Below, one piece after another: positions 39,961 to 51,675 of a stretch of 64,000 nt of DNA (its first letter is position 1; each line of letters begins with the position of its first letter). Position numbers and translations under genes: made by a program. The notes under the pieces are model-generated. The model made no database searches. It was not told the origin of the DNA and saw nothing but the letters and a program-made list of their open reading frames with translations. The DNA lies in NCBI GenBank assembly GCA_950097015.1, contig CATNEN010000039.1, forward strand, positions 9,580,001-9,644,000, read 5' to 3'. The DNA is from Macrostomum hystrix (Eukaryota > Platyhelminthes > Macrostomidae).

Positions 39961-40515
39961 AATGTCTAACACTTTTCAGGGAGTCTAACAGCTGTTCAAA
40001 GCGACTTACAGCTTTTTTCAAAGTCTAACAGTTTTTTCAGAGTGTCTAACAGTTGTTCAGAGTGTCTAACAGTTTTTCAGAGTGTCTAACAGTTGTTTAA
40101 AGTGTCTAACCGTTTTTTTCAGAAAGTCGAACAGTTATTCAGAGTGTCTAACAGTTGTTCAGAGTGTCTAACAGTTTTTCAGAGTGTCTACCAGTTGTTT
40201 AAAGTGTCTAATAGTTGTTTAAAGTGTCTAGCAGTTGTTTAAAGTGTCTACCAGTTGTTTAAAGTGTCTAACAGTTGTTTAAAGTGTCTAGCAGTTTTTT
40301 CAGAGTGTCTAACAGTTTTTTCAGAAAGTCTAACAGTTGTTCAGAGTGTCTAACAGTTTTTCAGAGTGTCTAACAGTTTTTCAGAGTGTCTAACAGTTGT
40401 TTAAAGTGTCTAACAGTTGTTTAAAGTGTCTAGCAGTTGCTTAAAGTGTCTAACAGTTGTTTAAAGTGTCTAACAGCTTTTCCCAGTGTCTAACAGCAGT
40501 TACATTTTTCTAACA
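39961..40515 (+). repeat. 20-bp minisatellite
   Basis: About 27 copies of AGTGTCTAACAGTTGTTTAA and the TTTTTCAG variant. Confidence 0.93.
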
Positions 40516-40964
40516 TTTTTCATGGGCTGATTCAGGCTAAACATCTACGAGTATTAACCTGTTAAGTCCCTACAATTAAAAATAAAACATGGCCACAGTC
40601 TAACCAAAGAGAGCTTTAATGGACTGTTTAATTTAATGCAGTCCTATTTTTGTCCTCATTCGATCTCCCCTGAGTAATGGAGGGTTAATTTTTTTCCTGA
40701 GTAATTAATAAAATTAACACTTTTCTCTTATTTTGCTGCTAGGCTAGGAGCCTGCTTAGGCCTGGGTCGATGCGAAATTCAAACAGAATGATCACATATG
40801 TGTGTCAATACAATACACTTAATGCGATGGGCAAAGTAATCATCGCAATGACATTGCTGACACAGCCTCTCAATCAGCCAAGCGGGCACTTCTGTGTTTG
40901 CGAGAAACCTGTTGAGTATTAGTCAGCTTAATGTGCTCATTCTTGCTGCTTTTACAATCATGAC
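40516..40964. other. Intergenic, nothing recognised
   Basis: No array or gene seen between the two minisatellites. Confidence 0.5.
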
Positions 40965-41450
40965 CTACTCAATGATCCTTCATGATCTACACCATGATCC
41001 TTCATGACCTACACCATAATCCTTCATGACCTACTCCATGATCATTCATGACCTACTCCATGATCCTTCGTGACCTACTCCATGATCCTTCATGACCTAC
41101 TCCATGATCATTCATGACCTACTCCATGATCCTTCATGACCTACTCCATGATCCTTCATGACCTACTCCATGATCCTTCATGACCTACTCCATGATCCTT
41201 CATGACCTACTCCATGATCCTTCATGACCTACACCATGATCCTTCGTGACCTACTCCATGATCCTTCATGACCTACTCCATGATCCTTCGTGACCTACTC
41301 CATGATCCTTCATGACCTACTCCATGATCATTCATGACCTACTCCATGATCCTTCATGACCTACTCCATGATCTCTTTAATGACCAACTGCATGATCTCC
41401 TTAATGACCTACTGCATGATCCCCTTAATGACCTACTGCATGATTCTTCG
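40965..41450 (+). repeat. 22-bp minisatellite
   Basis: About 22 copies of ATGATCCTTCATGACCTACT plus CC; the last units change to CTTTAATGACC. Confidence 0.93.
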
Positions 41451-41589
41451 TCATGTGCCATCAACAGCAAGAATATTATAATAATATAATAATTAATAAC
41501 CTAGTAAATAAAACTGTTTAAAATCGAAAATTAATCAATATTATTGGTTGCTGACACAACAATTTGCGATAGTGAACATACCGCACCTT

Positions 41590-41825
41590 TAATTCTGCCC
41601 CCGGTCCGCTGACTCCTGAGCACAGAAACTCACAGATACTGTACACAGGCACACACTCACACAGGTGTGACATCTGAGTTGAATTCCTCATTGTCAGGCA
41701 GTGTACACTCACTGTGCCTTGGAGATTGGCCCATCGTGTTAGTAAATTTCTCGATAAGCCTCCCAAAGCATATGCTTTCCCGGATTCGAACTCAGGTGCG
41801 ACCTTGGTGCGAATTTTATCATAGA
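41590..41825 (-). mobile_element. SINE family A, copy 5 (diverged)
   Basis: Carries CTGACTCCTGAGCACA, AGGCAGTGTACACTCACTGT, GCCTTGGAG and GGATTCGAACTCAGG in family order. Its 3' end is cut. Confidence 0.65.
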
Positions 41826-42299
41826 GATCGGAGCAATCCTAGAATTGATCAGGAACTGGTCGCCAGTGTTTCTGAGATGAGCGACCAGTTCAAATTGTTC
41901 TCAGGCTTCGACGCCAATTTTGTCTAAACAGAGGCTGAAAAAGCGGATGATGACGCAATCAATGCAATTTGTCACTGTCGAATTTGATGGAGAGGAAATG
42001 ATGGAGAGAGGGGAAGAGAGACAGATCGACTTAAAGAGGCAAGTTTTGAGTTTCAGCGGCGCCCGGGGCCCCGTTTGGTGCTGGGGGCGAGAAAGTCGTG
42101 GCATTGGGGTGGGGTGGAGTCCGTTGGGGGCACCCGACAGCTGCTGTTGGGATAATTTTCTGTCTTCTTAGTGCCAGACGAAAAGCAATAGAGGTGGCTA
42201 TAGGCTCGCTTCTCTGGTCTCACGTGTCACTCTTGAACAAATGTTCGGTAGTTTTTCATAGGCCGCCACCAAATTGCTCATTCATTCCGTCATTCATTC

Positions 42300-42648
42300 A
42301 GGGATGGTAGGCAGAGAAGGGATGGTAGGGAGAGAAGGGATGGTAGGGAGAGAAGGGATGGTAGGGAGAGAAGGGATGGTATGGAGAGAAGGGATGGTAG
42401 GGAGAGAAGGGATGGTAGGGAGAGAAGGGATGGTATGGAGAGAAGGGATGGTAGGGAGAGAAGGGATGGTAGGGAGAGAAGGGATGGTAGGGAGAGAAGG
42501 GATGGTAGGGAGAGAAGGGATGGTATGGAGAGAAGGGATGGTAGGGAGAGAAGGGATGGTAGGGAGAGAAGGGATGGTAGGGAGAGAAGGGATGGTAGGC
42601 AGAGAAGGGATGGTAGGCAGAGAAGGGATGGTAGGCAGAGAAGGGATT
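42300..42648 (+). repeat. 18-bp array, second locus of the 32.8-38.6 kb unit
   Basis: About 19 copies of GGGATGGTAGGGAGAGAA with TATGGAG and GGCAGAG variants, the same unit as the large array. Confidence 0.95.
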
Positions 42649-43041
42649 ATTTGTCAGTCATTAATTCAGTCATTCATTCAGTCATTCATTCAGTCATTCA
42701 TTCAGTCAATCATTCAGTCATTCATTCAGACATTCATTCAGTCATTCATTCAGTCATTTATTCAGTCATTCATTCAGTCATTCATTTAGTCATTCATTCA
42801 GTCATTCATTCAGTCAATCATTTAGTCATTCATTCAGTCATTCATTCAGTCATTTATTCAGTCATTCATTCAGTCATTCATTCAGTCATTCATTTAGTCA
42901 TTCATTTAGTCATTCATTCAGTCATTCATTTAGTCATTCATTTAGTCATTCATTTAGTCATTCATTCAGTCATTCATTCAGTCATTCATTTAGTCATTTA
43001 TTCAGTCATTTATTCAGTCATTTATTCAGTCATTCATTTAC
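42649..43041 (+). repeat. 12-bp array
   Basis: About 32 copies of AGTCATTCATTC (variants TTTA, AATC), starting directly at the end of the 18-bp array. A few CATTCATTC units also precede the 18-bp array at 42279-42300, so the 18-bp array sits inside the 12-bp one. Confidence 0.93.
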
Positions 43042-43529
43042 ACAGGCCCCCCAAAATCCAATCCTCGGTATACCAATATCCCAAACCGACCTTGAAACTC
43101 TAGTTTTTTTTCTATTTCTAAAGAAGCTATACTCACTGAGTTGAGTTCGAGTCGGCCTTCCATTCAAAGCCTACTAGAATTTGTAAAATCTTTTCCACTC
43201 AATTTGCTTTCATTCGCTATCCACCCCTTGTGGGCGCGATTTTAGTTTGAGCAGCAACCGATCAATCAGACAGACAGTCTCACTGCTCAAGGCTCTTGGT
43301 GGGAGTGTCTGCTTTTAATTAGATTTATCAGCTCATCCTTCAGAGCCCCGGGGTCAATTCGCTACTGGTCCCTGCAAATCTGCCTCTTAATTTCCCTACA
43401 GAAGATTGCCTTTATTCTATATCGGTTAATTCTTCTATTAGTTGAAATCTAATTTCTGCAACACTTCTCTATGGTGAGAATCATTTATGCTAATATCAGT
43501 ATGAATCTATGATCAGCTAGTCTATGAAC
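43042..43529. other. Intergenic, nothing recognised
   Basis: No array or gene seen. Confidence 0.5.
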
Positions 43530-44283
43530 AATTAGTCTTAGCTAATCTATGACCAAATGAGTCCTAGCTAATCTATGACCAAATGAGTCCTAGCTAATCT
43601 ATGACCAAATGAGTCTTAGCTAATCTATGACCAAATGAGTCTCAGCTAATCTATGACCAAATGAGTCCTAGCTAATCTATGACCAAATGAGTCCTAGCTA
43701 ATCTATGACCAAATGAGTCCTAGCTAATCTATGACCAAATGAGTCCTGGCTAATCTATGACCAAATGAGTCCTGGCTAATCTATGACCAAATGAGTCTTA
43801 GCTAATCTATGACCAAATGAGTCCTAGCTAATCTATGACCAAATGAGTCCTAGCTAATCTATGACCAAATGAGTCTCAGCTAATGTATGACCAAATGAGT
43901 CTTAACTAATCTATGACCAAATGATCCAGTCTTAGCTAATCTATGAGCAAATGAGTCTTATCTAATCTATTACCAAATGAGTCTTAGCTAGTCTATGACC
44001 AAATGATCGAGTCTCAGCTAATCTATGACCAAATGATCCAGTCTTAGCTAATCTATGAGCAAATGAGTCTTATCTAATATATTACCAAATGAGTCTTAGC
44101 TAGTCTATGACCAAATGATCCAGTCTTAGCTAATCTATGAGCAAATGAGTCTTATCTAATCTATTACCAAATGAGTCTTAGCTAGTCTATGACCAAATGA
44201 TCCAGTCTTAGCTAATCTATGAGCAAATGAGTATTATCTAGTCTATGACCAAATGATCGAGTCTCAGCAAATTTATGACCAAA
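43530..44283 (+). repeat. 26-bp minisatellite with ~82-bp higher order
   Basis: About 28 copies with CTAGCTAATCTATGACCAAA plus TGAGTC. From 43920 on, a three-unit block (GATCCAGTC, GAGCAAATG, TTACCAAATG variants) repeats about every 110 bp. Confidence 0.92.
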
Positions 44284-45016
44284 AAACGCCTTGTAGATCC
44301 TTCTAAGATATTATTAAAGTTTTTAGGTCACGAGAGCAGTCGAGGTCCTGGGTAAGCAATTCGCTTTGACTATGACCTATGACTTTTATATTTAAACAGA
44401 TAGCCTGGGACATTGGCATACAATGATGCATAAAGCCGCTAAAGAATGATTGATTTTGAAATCTATATTCCCCAGCATATTTTCTGCAAGCACCAGTTGA
44501 AATGAATTGGCAAACAAAGCTAAGGCTTCAAAACGAAGTAATAGTGAGTTTAGCACAGCTGAGCATTGAGACTCAAGGTCTCCAAGTCACACAAAGCCAG
44601 AGTTATACACTATTCTAAGCCACAAAGATCAAGGCTAACATTTACACAAGCGCCAGGTTCTGCTAATTTCTTAAAATGCCTGCCCACTAAAGTCTTTGAG
44701 ACACTGCGACCCGTTCGCGCCTTCTCACTGAAGCTTAAATGCCTTTGAGCTGTGGTCATGGCTAGAGCAAATATTCAGCTACAAAGGCTAAAGAACACAA
44801 AGATATGGTAGAGAGACAGAAAATGTTAGTGTAAAGTCTGTACGACAGTCTCAACTTTGTCTCCGACTTAAGTAAAACCCAGTGAAATATGTACACCTTT
44901 ATTAAATTGAGACGCTAAACTAAAGAGTTACGCGTGTCATACAGATACGCATATAGATGTACATGCATAGCACGTTGAAAAGTTAAAAGTTAACCATGAA
45001 AATATTGCTTGACACA
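44284..45016. other. Intergenic, nothing recognised
   Basis: No convincing gene. Confidence 0.5.
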
Positions 45017-45017
45017 A

Positions 45018-45290
45018 GGGATTGTAGCCTAGTTGGTTCGAGGGTCACGACTTGAAGGTCGGGGGTTCGATTCCCGACTCGTTTGGAACTGTTTATTTCC
45101 TTTAGCAAGACACTTTAAGTCTGCTTTGCTTCAGTTCACCCAGCTGTGAAACCAGCATTAGCTGAGGTAATTGAGGGTGGGTGTGGCGTCCACCCATGCA
45201 GTCCATGGACTGAACAGCCTTCAGCTGCGGCTGTGCTGTCGGCTGCACATCTGGCCCAATTGAGGAAGGTGTAATCAATTATTAATCTTT
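45018..45290 (+). mobile_element. tRNA-derived SINE, family B, copy 1
   Basis: The head has A-box-like TAGCCTAGTTGGTTCGAGG and B-box GGGGTTCGATTCCCGACTC. The body has TTAGCAAGACACTTTAAGT, CACCCAGCTGTGAAACCAGC and TGGGTGTGGCGTCCACCCA. CAAGxCACTTTA followed by CACCCAGCTG resembles a central domain shared by many invertebrate SINEs. The ends of the head do not pair, so it is not a working tRNA gene. Confidence 0.7.
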
Positions 45291-46374
45291 TTTTTAAACA
45301 AGAAATGTAAAGACAAAAGAAATTTTAACATCGAGTATCATTATAACAAAATCTCGGTTTTCAAGTCAACATCGCAGTTTTAATTTATTTTTTAATACTT
45401 TTCTACAGATTTTTAAGCTTGCAGTGGTAGAATATTTTAGGTGTAGTACAAAAAAGTACCAGAAAAAATTATTTTGATCTTTAGAATTGCAGAAATTTAT
45501 ATATACACATATAGCTGTACTTTATTTTGAGATTATACCCCGGGCTTCTAACTTATAATTCAGTTTTGTATTTTATTGTCTTGTCATCACTTAGAAAAAA
45601 AAGTTTTGTTTAAATCTGCTTCAGCGAAACTTAAATAACTATACCCACAAATAAAAGCTTTTTTACTGCTTTATTTACATTTTAAATATTCACCTAAAGT
45701 CAAAAGTTTGACAATAACGAGACTGTACAATAATTGTAAAGAACGTCGATCGTTTTTAGTTATTTTGGTTGTAATAAAAAAATAAGCTTTTCTATTAGTA
45801 CTTCTGGAAAACTTATAAGCCATTTTTGAACAAACACAAAAATGGAATATAATAATAATAAAGTGTGTTTATTTATCAAAATACGCTTTTAACAGAATGT
45901 GAAGCTTTTTCTTGAGTTCCTTTTCTTTGGATTGACATTATATAGACCTGAAATCCATGAAGTAATGGCAAATATAAATGGACTAGAAATAGTTTTAGTA
46001 ATAGCTATAAGAATAGGTTATCGGTACTTTAGTATTATATATGCTTGCAACTATTGAGGCAGCTATTTAATATATCGTCCACATTAATTATTAATATTTA
46101 ATTAGCAAGCTAGCATTAGGAACGGCACACGGGGTGTTAAAATTGCAAAACAGAGTATATCATTTTCGCTAGGCAAATGGAGAATTACCAATTGAAATGT
46201 TATCTTATTGAATCGAATAAAACTTTTAAACCTTCAAAGTGTGATTGGCTAAATTCAGTCACGTGATTTGGCTTTCATTTGGTTCCCCAATGAAAATTCT
46301 ATAAAATATTCATCCGAAAAACCGACTTTGTAAATTTACTTTGAAAGGCTTGTTTATACAATAAATCAGTAACA
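45291..46374. other. AT-rich intergenic, nothing recognised
   Basis: Very AT-rich; no array. Confidence 0.5.
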
Positions 46375-46548
46375 TGGCACCTGACCTAATTAGGTCAGAG
46401 GTGCAGCCGAACTGAACTTTGAACTGGGGGGACGCCACACCACCCTTTATTATCCACCCTCAGTTACAATGGAGTCGGGAATCGAACCCCCGACGTTCAA
46501 GTCTCATTTAATGCTTAACTAGGTCGATCGTTAAGTTTTGGGTTTCTA
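46375..46548 (-). mobile_element. SINE family B, copy 2 (internally deleted)
   Basis: On the minus strand: GACTTGAACGTCGGGGGTTC, GATTCCCGACTCCA, then GTGGCGTCCCCCCAGTTC. It shares the head and distal body with the copy at 45018 but lacks the CACTTTA-CACCCAGCTG section. Confidence 0.65.
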
Positions 46549-47137
46549 CTTTGCCGCGTTCGTCAAATGGTTAGCGCGCCTGATGTGGTTTGAAATTATT
46601 TGTCAGTTGATTGACCGACTCGTTCCACGGCTTGGTTAGTTGTGCAAGCAAAGTCTACAGTAGTAAATGACTCGATTTAGCATACTAGTAATAAAATAGT
46701 TAGAAAGAAAGAACTCAAAAAAGTTGATAATTATCGCATCAGAAGAGAAGCAAAAATTTACAAATTTTATGAAAACGAACTCGAATTGCGAATTGTTAAT
46801 AAAACAGAATTCAAGGAAAACCACGCGGCCGCCCGATCTGGCAACAAAAATAATAAAAAGCTGACTAAAGCGTTGGATGTGTGTGTGGCGTTGTGGCTTT
46901 CGTGCCTGTGTGTAGTCATTGCTGATAGTTCTACTTGCATCTGTTCTCATTGTTAAAGTACGAGTATATAGACTCTTTAGAAGTATGTGTACGTCTATAT
47001 GTACAGCTATTTCGTGTGCAATAGTTAAGCGAAAAATCGATAAAAAGGGTGGGCTGCGGAGTGAGGCGGATGTCGCCTCGGGGCTGAGGACTGGAGAGTG
47101 GCGGAGTGAGGTGGGTTCTCTTGGGGTTGAGAGCCAA
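46549..47137 (-). other. Probable 3'UTR of the protocadherin gene
   Basis: Directly downstream of the stop. AT-rich with no array. The nearest minus-strand AATAAA that I found is at 46446-46451. Confidence 0.4.
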
Positions 47138-47220
47138 TCAGACGAGGCTGCCACCCGCGTCTTCCATGATCATGTGCTGTGGTGGCGGCTTAGACCTATG
47201 GCCTAGAGTCTGATAAGAGA

Positions 47221-47252
<32 letters not shown>

Positions 47253-47626
47253 ATGGGTGCCGGCAGCGGCCTCGCTTGCCTTTGGAGGGTCATCGACCTG
47301 CCGTCTCCAACGAAGCTGCGTCCGATCGGCGCGCCGGGATGGCTACCTACGCCGCCGCCGTTGCCGCCGCCACTGCCGACGGGAAAGTCCAAACCCAGTA
47401 GGGAGGATGTCTGCGGCTGGTGCTGCAGCTGGTGCTGCTGATGGTGATGCAGCATGAACTGGTGCGGCCCGCCGGAGAGGGCGCTGGAGCCGCTGTAGTG
47501 AGCGCCCGTCGGCGGCCGGGTGTTGTTGCTGTTGGAGACGCTGCCACCGTTGCCGCTGTCACCGTCCGACTCGGGCACGCTGTCCGACTGTTCGTCCACC
47601 AGCTTTGCTGAGGCTGCCGCCTGGTG
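47138..47626 (-). CDS. Protocadherin terminal tail exon with poly-Gln
   Basis: The acceptor on the minus strand, CTCCATTCCCTCAG, ends at 47627, phase 0, matching the previous exon. It encodes 162 residues: HQAAASAKLVDEQSDSVPES, an acidic Asp/Ser/Gly-rich stretch, a His/Gln-rich segment, a Gly-rich linker, then a run of 10 Gln from near-pure CAG (47221-47252, read as CTG on +), and LSYQTLGHRSKPPPQHM to the TGA at 47138-47140. Together with the other exons the cytoplasmic tail is about 240 residues of low-complexity sequence. A TTTATT on the + strand at 46446 (AATAAA on -), inside a SINE copy, might be its poly(A) signal. Confidence 0.78.
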
Positions 47627-49274
47627 CTGAGGGAATGGAGGGTCGGCGTACTTTAGTGCTTTCGCGTGCATAGAATCGGAATAGATTCTGAACTGACAAT
47701 TAAGAGACTCTGAGAATATGATAGAGTGGACATGCAGGCAAAAACACGGATTTCGGATGCCGAACAAAGGAGTTGTTTCAGGTGAAGAGGCCATTCCAGT
47801 AGTTTTTATTCCACTCATTTTTTTCCACTTGACTTCTTTGCTAATAACTGTCTGACTGCATCGGTGCTTCCAATTCGGATTAAACCCCTTATCTAGGAAA
47901 CAATGGCCTTGTTATGCGGCGGTTCATCAATCTTCCAGCTATAGAGCAAAAGCTGACTAACTGACAAAGTGAACCGCCGTGTGTCCCACATGCCAGCCTG
48001 AAGTGAGGCTTGACAAAGTGGAGACCGGGAGACGACCATCATGCTTGCAGGCCCACTCATGCGACAATAAAATGAACAACAATGATGGCCATCTGATTTT
48101 GGGGATAAATTTCCTTCCCTGTCCCTCTCCGCAGCTTCCCATTAAATAACAGCTCCCGTGGATATTAGCTACCCATGGGCATCAAAGTTTCTCCCTGACC
48201 CGGTGCGGCTTGCAGGTGATGCAATCTACCTAATTGGCTGGTGATTCTGCTTCTGCCATCAGAAGCAGAATTACAACAACAACAATAAATTATTAACAAT
48301 GATCCGACATCAAAGGCGAGGACAGTCATTGAGCTGCCATCCGCGTCGCCAGTTTCGGATGACATCAATGCCATTTCTCCCAGTCTGAAGGAAGTTGAAT
48401 TAAAAAAACACAGAACAAGAAGCGAAACACTGGGGACAAAAAGCAGCGCAACAGTTTGCTTTGTCTAAAACAGCCCCGGCTGTCCGTCATCTCGCTTTGC
48501 TTTGTCCGTGACTGTCTGTCTAAATCATATTCTAAAGTATTATTTCCCGAGTGTAGTATATTATACAATGTGACTTTACAATAGACTCGCGGAGTCCAAT
48601 TTTTTAGCATACCGCCCCTCAGAGACAGGATTCTGCATCTCGCCTGTATCCACTTCTCCTAACTAAAAATACAACAGCCCGCACACACACACACTGACAT
48701 TACTACGCGTAGGGGTCCCGCAGCTCCGTGAAGAGGGACCCGGCCTCATCCACTGCCATTAAATGATGCATGATGCAGAACGCTATGAGCACGCAGAGAC
48801 ACTAGAATACACCGATTCTCCCCAGTCTCTCTCCTAGAGTTTCTCTAGCTCAGGTGGTCACGGCGGGTTTGGGTGGGAGTGTTGAGTCCTTCTTTTTCAT
48901 CCAGTCTGTCCCCTGTTTTGTCTCCTCCCTTCTGCACCAGCTCTCTATTCTCCCAGTCCGTCTGGCATTGTCTTTCCCAGCTCCCCCGTGTCCTCACTTC
49001 CCCTCATGGGAGCCTTGCGATTCAATTCTGTTGCAGTTTTCTAACTAGACTATCATCACAACCGGCTTTGGAGAGAGCTGCCGGATGCTGACTGGCAGAC
49101 TTTGAGGATCCACAGATAGAGCTGGGAAGACTGTGCTATTAGCTTCCCAACCAGCACCCCACAACTAAAAAATCTCCCAAAACCCCAGACCCACAGCCAA
49201 CCGAGATTGACAGTTACTTCAAAGGATGCACAGTGTGTCGTATTATTTATTCATTTTTCCATCGCAGCTTGTTG
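47627..49274 (-). other. Protocadherin intron, left part, nothing recognised
   Basis: No array or further exon recognised, although one cannot be excluded. Confidence 0.5.
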
Positions 49275-49282
49275 CTCTAAGC

Positions 49283-50688
49283 CAGAGGTCTGCAAACTTA
49301 TTAGCGTGCAGGCCACGGAGAGAAACTAAAAGACAACAGCGGGCCGCATTGACTGTAGGAATTTGAGAAAGGGGAGAGATGAAACACATTACAGATGAGA
49401 CAGGGGAGAGATAGGATAGAGAAAAGATGAGACAGGGAAGAGATGAGTCAGGGGAGAGATGAGACAGGGGAGAGATGAGAGAGGGGAGAGATGAGACAGG
49501 GGAGAGATGAGGCAGGGGAGAGATGAGGCAGGGGAGAGATGAGGCAGGGGAGTGAGAGGCAGGGGAGATATGAGACAGGGGAGTGATGAGGCAGGGGAGA
49601 GATGAGGCAGGGGAGAGATGAGGCAGGGGAGAGATGAGGCAGGGGAGATATGAGACAGGGGAGTGAGAGGCAGGGGAGATATGAGACAGGGGAGTGATGA
49701 GGCAGGGGAGAGATGAGACAGGGGAGAGATGAGACAGGGGAGAGATGAGACAGGGGAGAGATGAGACAGGGGAGAGATGAGACAGGGGAGAGATGAGACA
49801 GAGGAGAGATGAGACAGGGGAGAGATGAGACAGGGGAGAGATGAGACAGGGGAGAGATGAGACAGGGGAGAGATGAGACAGGGGAGAGATGAGACAGGGG
49901 AGAGATGAGACAGGGGAGAGATGAGACAGGGGAGAGATGAGACAGGGGAGAGATGAGACAGAGGAGAGATGAGACAGGGGAGAGATGAGACAGGGGAGAG
50001 ATGAGACAGGGGAGAGATGAGACAGGGGAGAGATGAGGCAGGGGAGAGATGAGGCAGGGGAGAGATGAGGCAGGGGAGTGAGAGGCAGGGGAGATATGAG
50101 ACAGGGGAGTGATGAGGCAGGGGAGAGATGAGACAGGGGAGAGATGAGACAGGGGAGAGATGAGACAGGGGAGAGATGAGACAGGGGAGAGATGAGACAG
50201 GGGAGAGATGAGACAGAGGAGAGATGAGACAGGGGAGAGATGAGACAGGGGAGAGATGAGACAGGGGAGAGATGAGGCAGGGGAGATATGAGACAGGGGA
50301 GTGATGAGGCAGGGGAGAGATGAGGCAGGGGAGAGATGAGGCAGGGGAGAGATGAGGCAGGGGAGAGATGAGACAGGGGAGGGAGAGGCAGGGGAGATAT
50401 AAGACAGGGGAGTGATGAGGCAGGGGAGAGATGAGACAGGGGAGAGATGAGACAGAGGAGAGATGAGACAGGGGAGAGATGAGACAGGGGAGAGATGAGA
50501 CAGGGGAGAGATGAGACAGGGGAGAGATGAGACAGGGGAGAGATGAGGCAGGGGAGAGATGAGGCAGGGGAGAGATGAGGCAGGGGAGAGATGAGACAGG
50601 ATACTGTAGGTGTTGGAAGGGGCACGGGCCGGATTTGGGAGTTTCAAGGGCCGCATCTGGCCTGCGGGCCGGATTTCGCCGACCCCTG
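49283..50688. mobile_element. hAT-type MITE filled by a minisatellite
   Basis: Left end CAGAGGTCTGCAAACTTA; right end, reversed, CAGGGGTCGGCGAAATCC. The flanks CTCTAAGC (49275-49282) and CTCTACGC (50689-50696) match at 7 of 8, the size and type of a hAT target-site duplication. Internal ends are rich in GGCC (GGGCCGCA left, CTGCGGGCCGG right). There is no transposase. About 1.2 kb of the 1.4 kb is the 16-bp array. Confidence 0.8.
49372..50595 (+). repeat. 16-bp minisatellite within the MITE
   Basis: About 76 copies of GAGACAGGGGAGAGAT (GAGGCAGG variant), with higher-order blocks marked by GTGAGAGGCAGGGGAGATAT, which recurs at about 49554, 49670, 50081 and (altered) 50382. Confidence 0.95.
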
Positions 50689-50696
50689 CTCTACGC

Positions 50697-51457
50697 TAAT
50701 TCGAGTTCCGCGGATTCGAGCTCAGGTACCGCGAAGCGACACTCGGGGCTGTGTTATCGCTTCGCACTGAGCACTAGCTTTGAGTAAAATTTCTGCACCA
50801 ACAAACTAGCATTTTCCCTAAATTGCATGCCCTAATGAGCCAGACTGACATTGCACGCTCCACTCCCCTTCTCATCTTGTTGGAATCCCAATATTTATTG
50901 CAGAAAAAATTTATCCCCTAATAATCCAAAATTTTTCTATTTTTCTCTCCTCATTGCATTCAATTCCAACTCGCAGCTGAAGTGAAAAAGTGTTTTGCTG
51001 GCTTGCCCCTCCTGCACGGGTCGCTAAAATTTTCATTTGCGAATTCATTTTCCCTAGTTTCTCAGAACCGTGATATGAGTGTCTTGTTGCGAGGACAAGC
51101 AGTCAGTGTTGACATGTGTCTGACGCTTATGAGAAGTTGAAGCGGGCAAGACTGAACCGGGAGCCAACCCACTTGAGTGGTGATTATTATTACAATTTAC
51201 AATGGCGTCCTTGTTCCCGTGTGTGACCCCCATCCCGTTAGGTTTGTTAATAATCTGTCCCACAGCTCATAGCTATCATTGTCAGTGCAGGAGCAGTTTA
51301 GAAGGGCCCTTGAGGGGCCAAATAATGCACCCATTAGAACTGTAATAAAGAAAATATTGAATGAAAAAAAGAACGAATTTATTTGGGAAAAATGAATTCC
51401 ATGTCTTCGGAGCTATTGTGGAGAGGTGTTAAATGAAAGCTTTATTAGAATGGCAAA
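50697..51457 (-). other. Protocadherin intron, nothing recognised
   Basis: No array or exon recognised. Confidence 0.5.
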
Positions 51458-51675
51458 TTTCTCAATTTCAACGCTGTGGTGTGTACATCAGCCTTGACTT
51501 TCTCAATTTCAACGCGGTGGTGTGTACATCAGCCTTGACTTTCTCAATTTCAACGCGGTCGTGTGTACATCAGCCTTGACTTTCTCAATTTCAACGCGGT
51601 GGTGTGTACATCAGCCTTGACTTTCTCAATTTCAACGCGGTGGTGTGTACATCAGCCTTGACTTTCTCAATCGTG
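51458..51675 (+). repeat. 41-bp array derived from a SINE fragment
   Basis: Five near-identical 41-bp copies (starts at 51458, 51499, 51540, 51581, 51622). The half GTGTGTACATCAGCCTTGAC plus TTTCTC closely matches the family A SINE body (GTGTGTACATCTGCCCTGAC in other copies). Confidence 0.9.

Noticed and set aside
45018-45090. Possible tRNA gene
   Set aside because: A-box and B-box are present, but the ends do not form an acceptor stem and the SINE body follows directly.
46551-46600. tRNA half (GTCAAATGGTTAGCGC)
   Set aside because: Only an A-box-like fragment; no B box or stem partner nearby.
49243-50656. Long LISPLSHLSPVSS-type ORFs (also at 31268-32165 and 57835-58903)
   Set aside because: Translations of the 16-bp array; three frames are open because 16-bp units cycle through all frames without stops.
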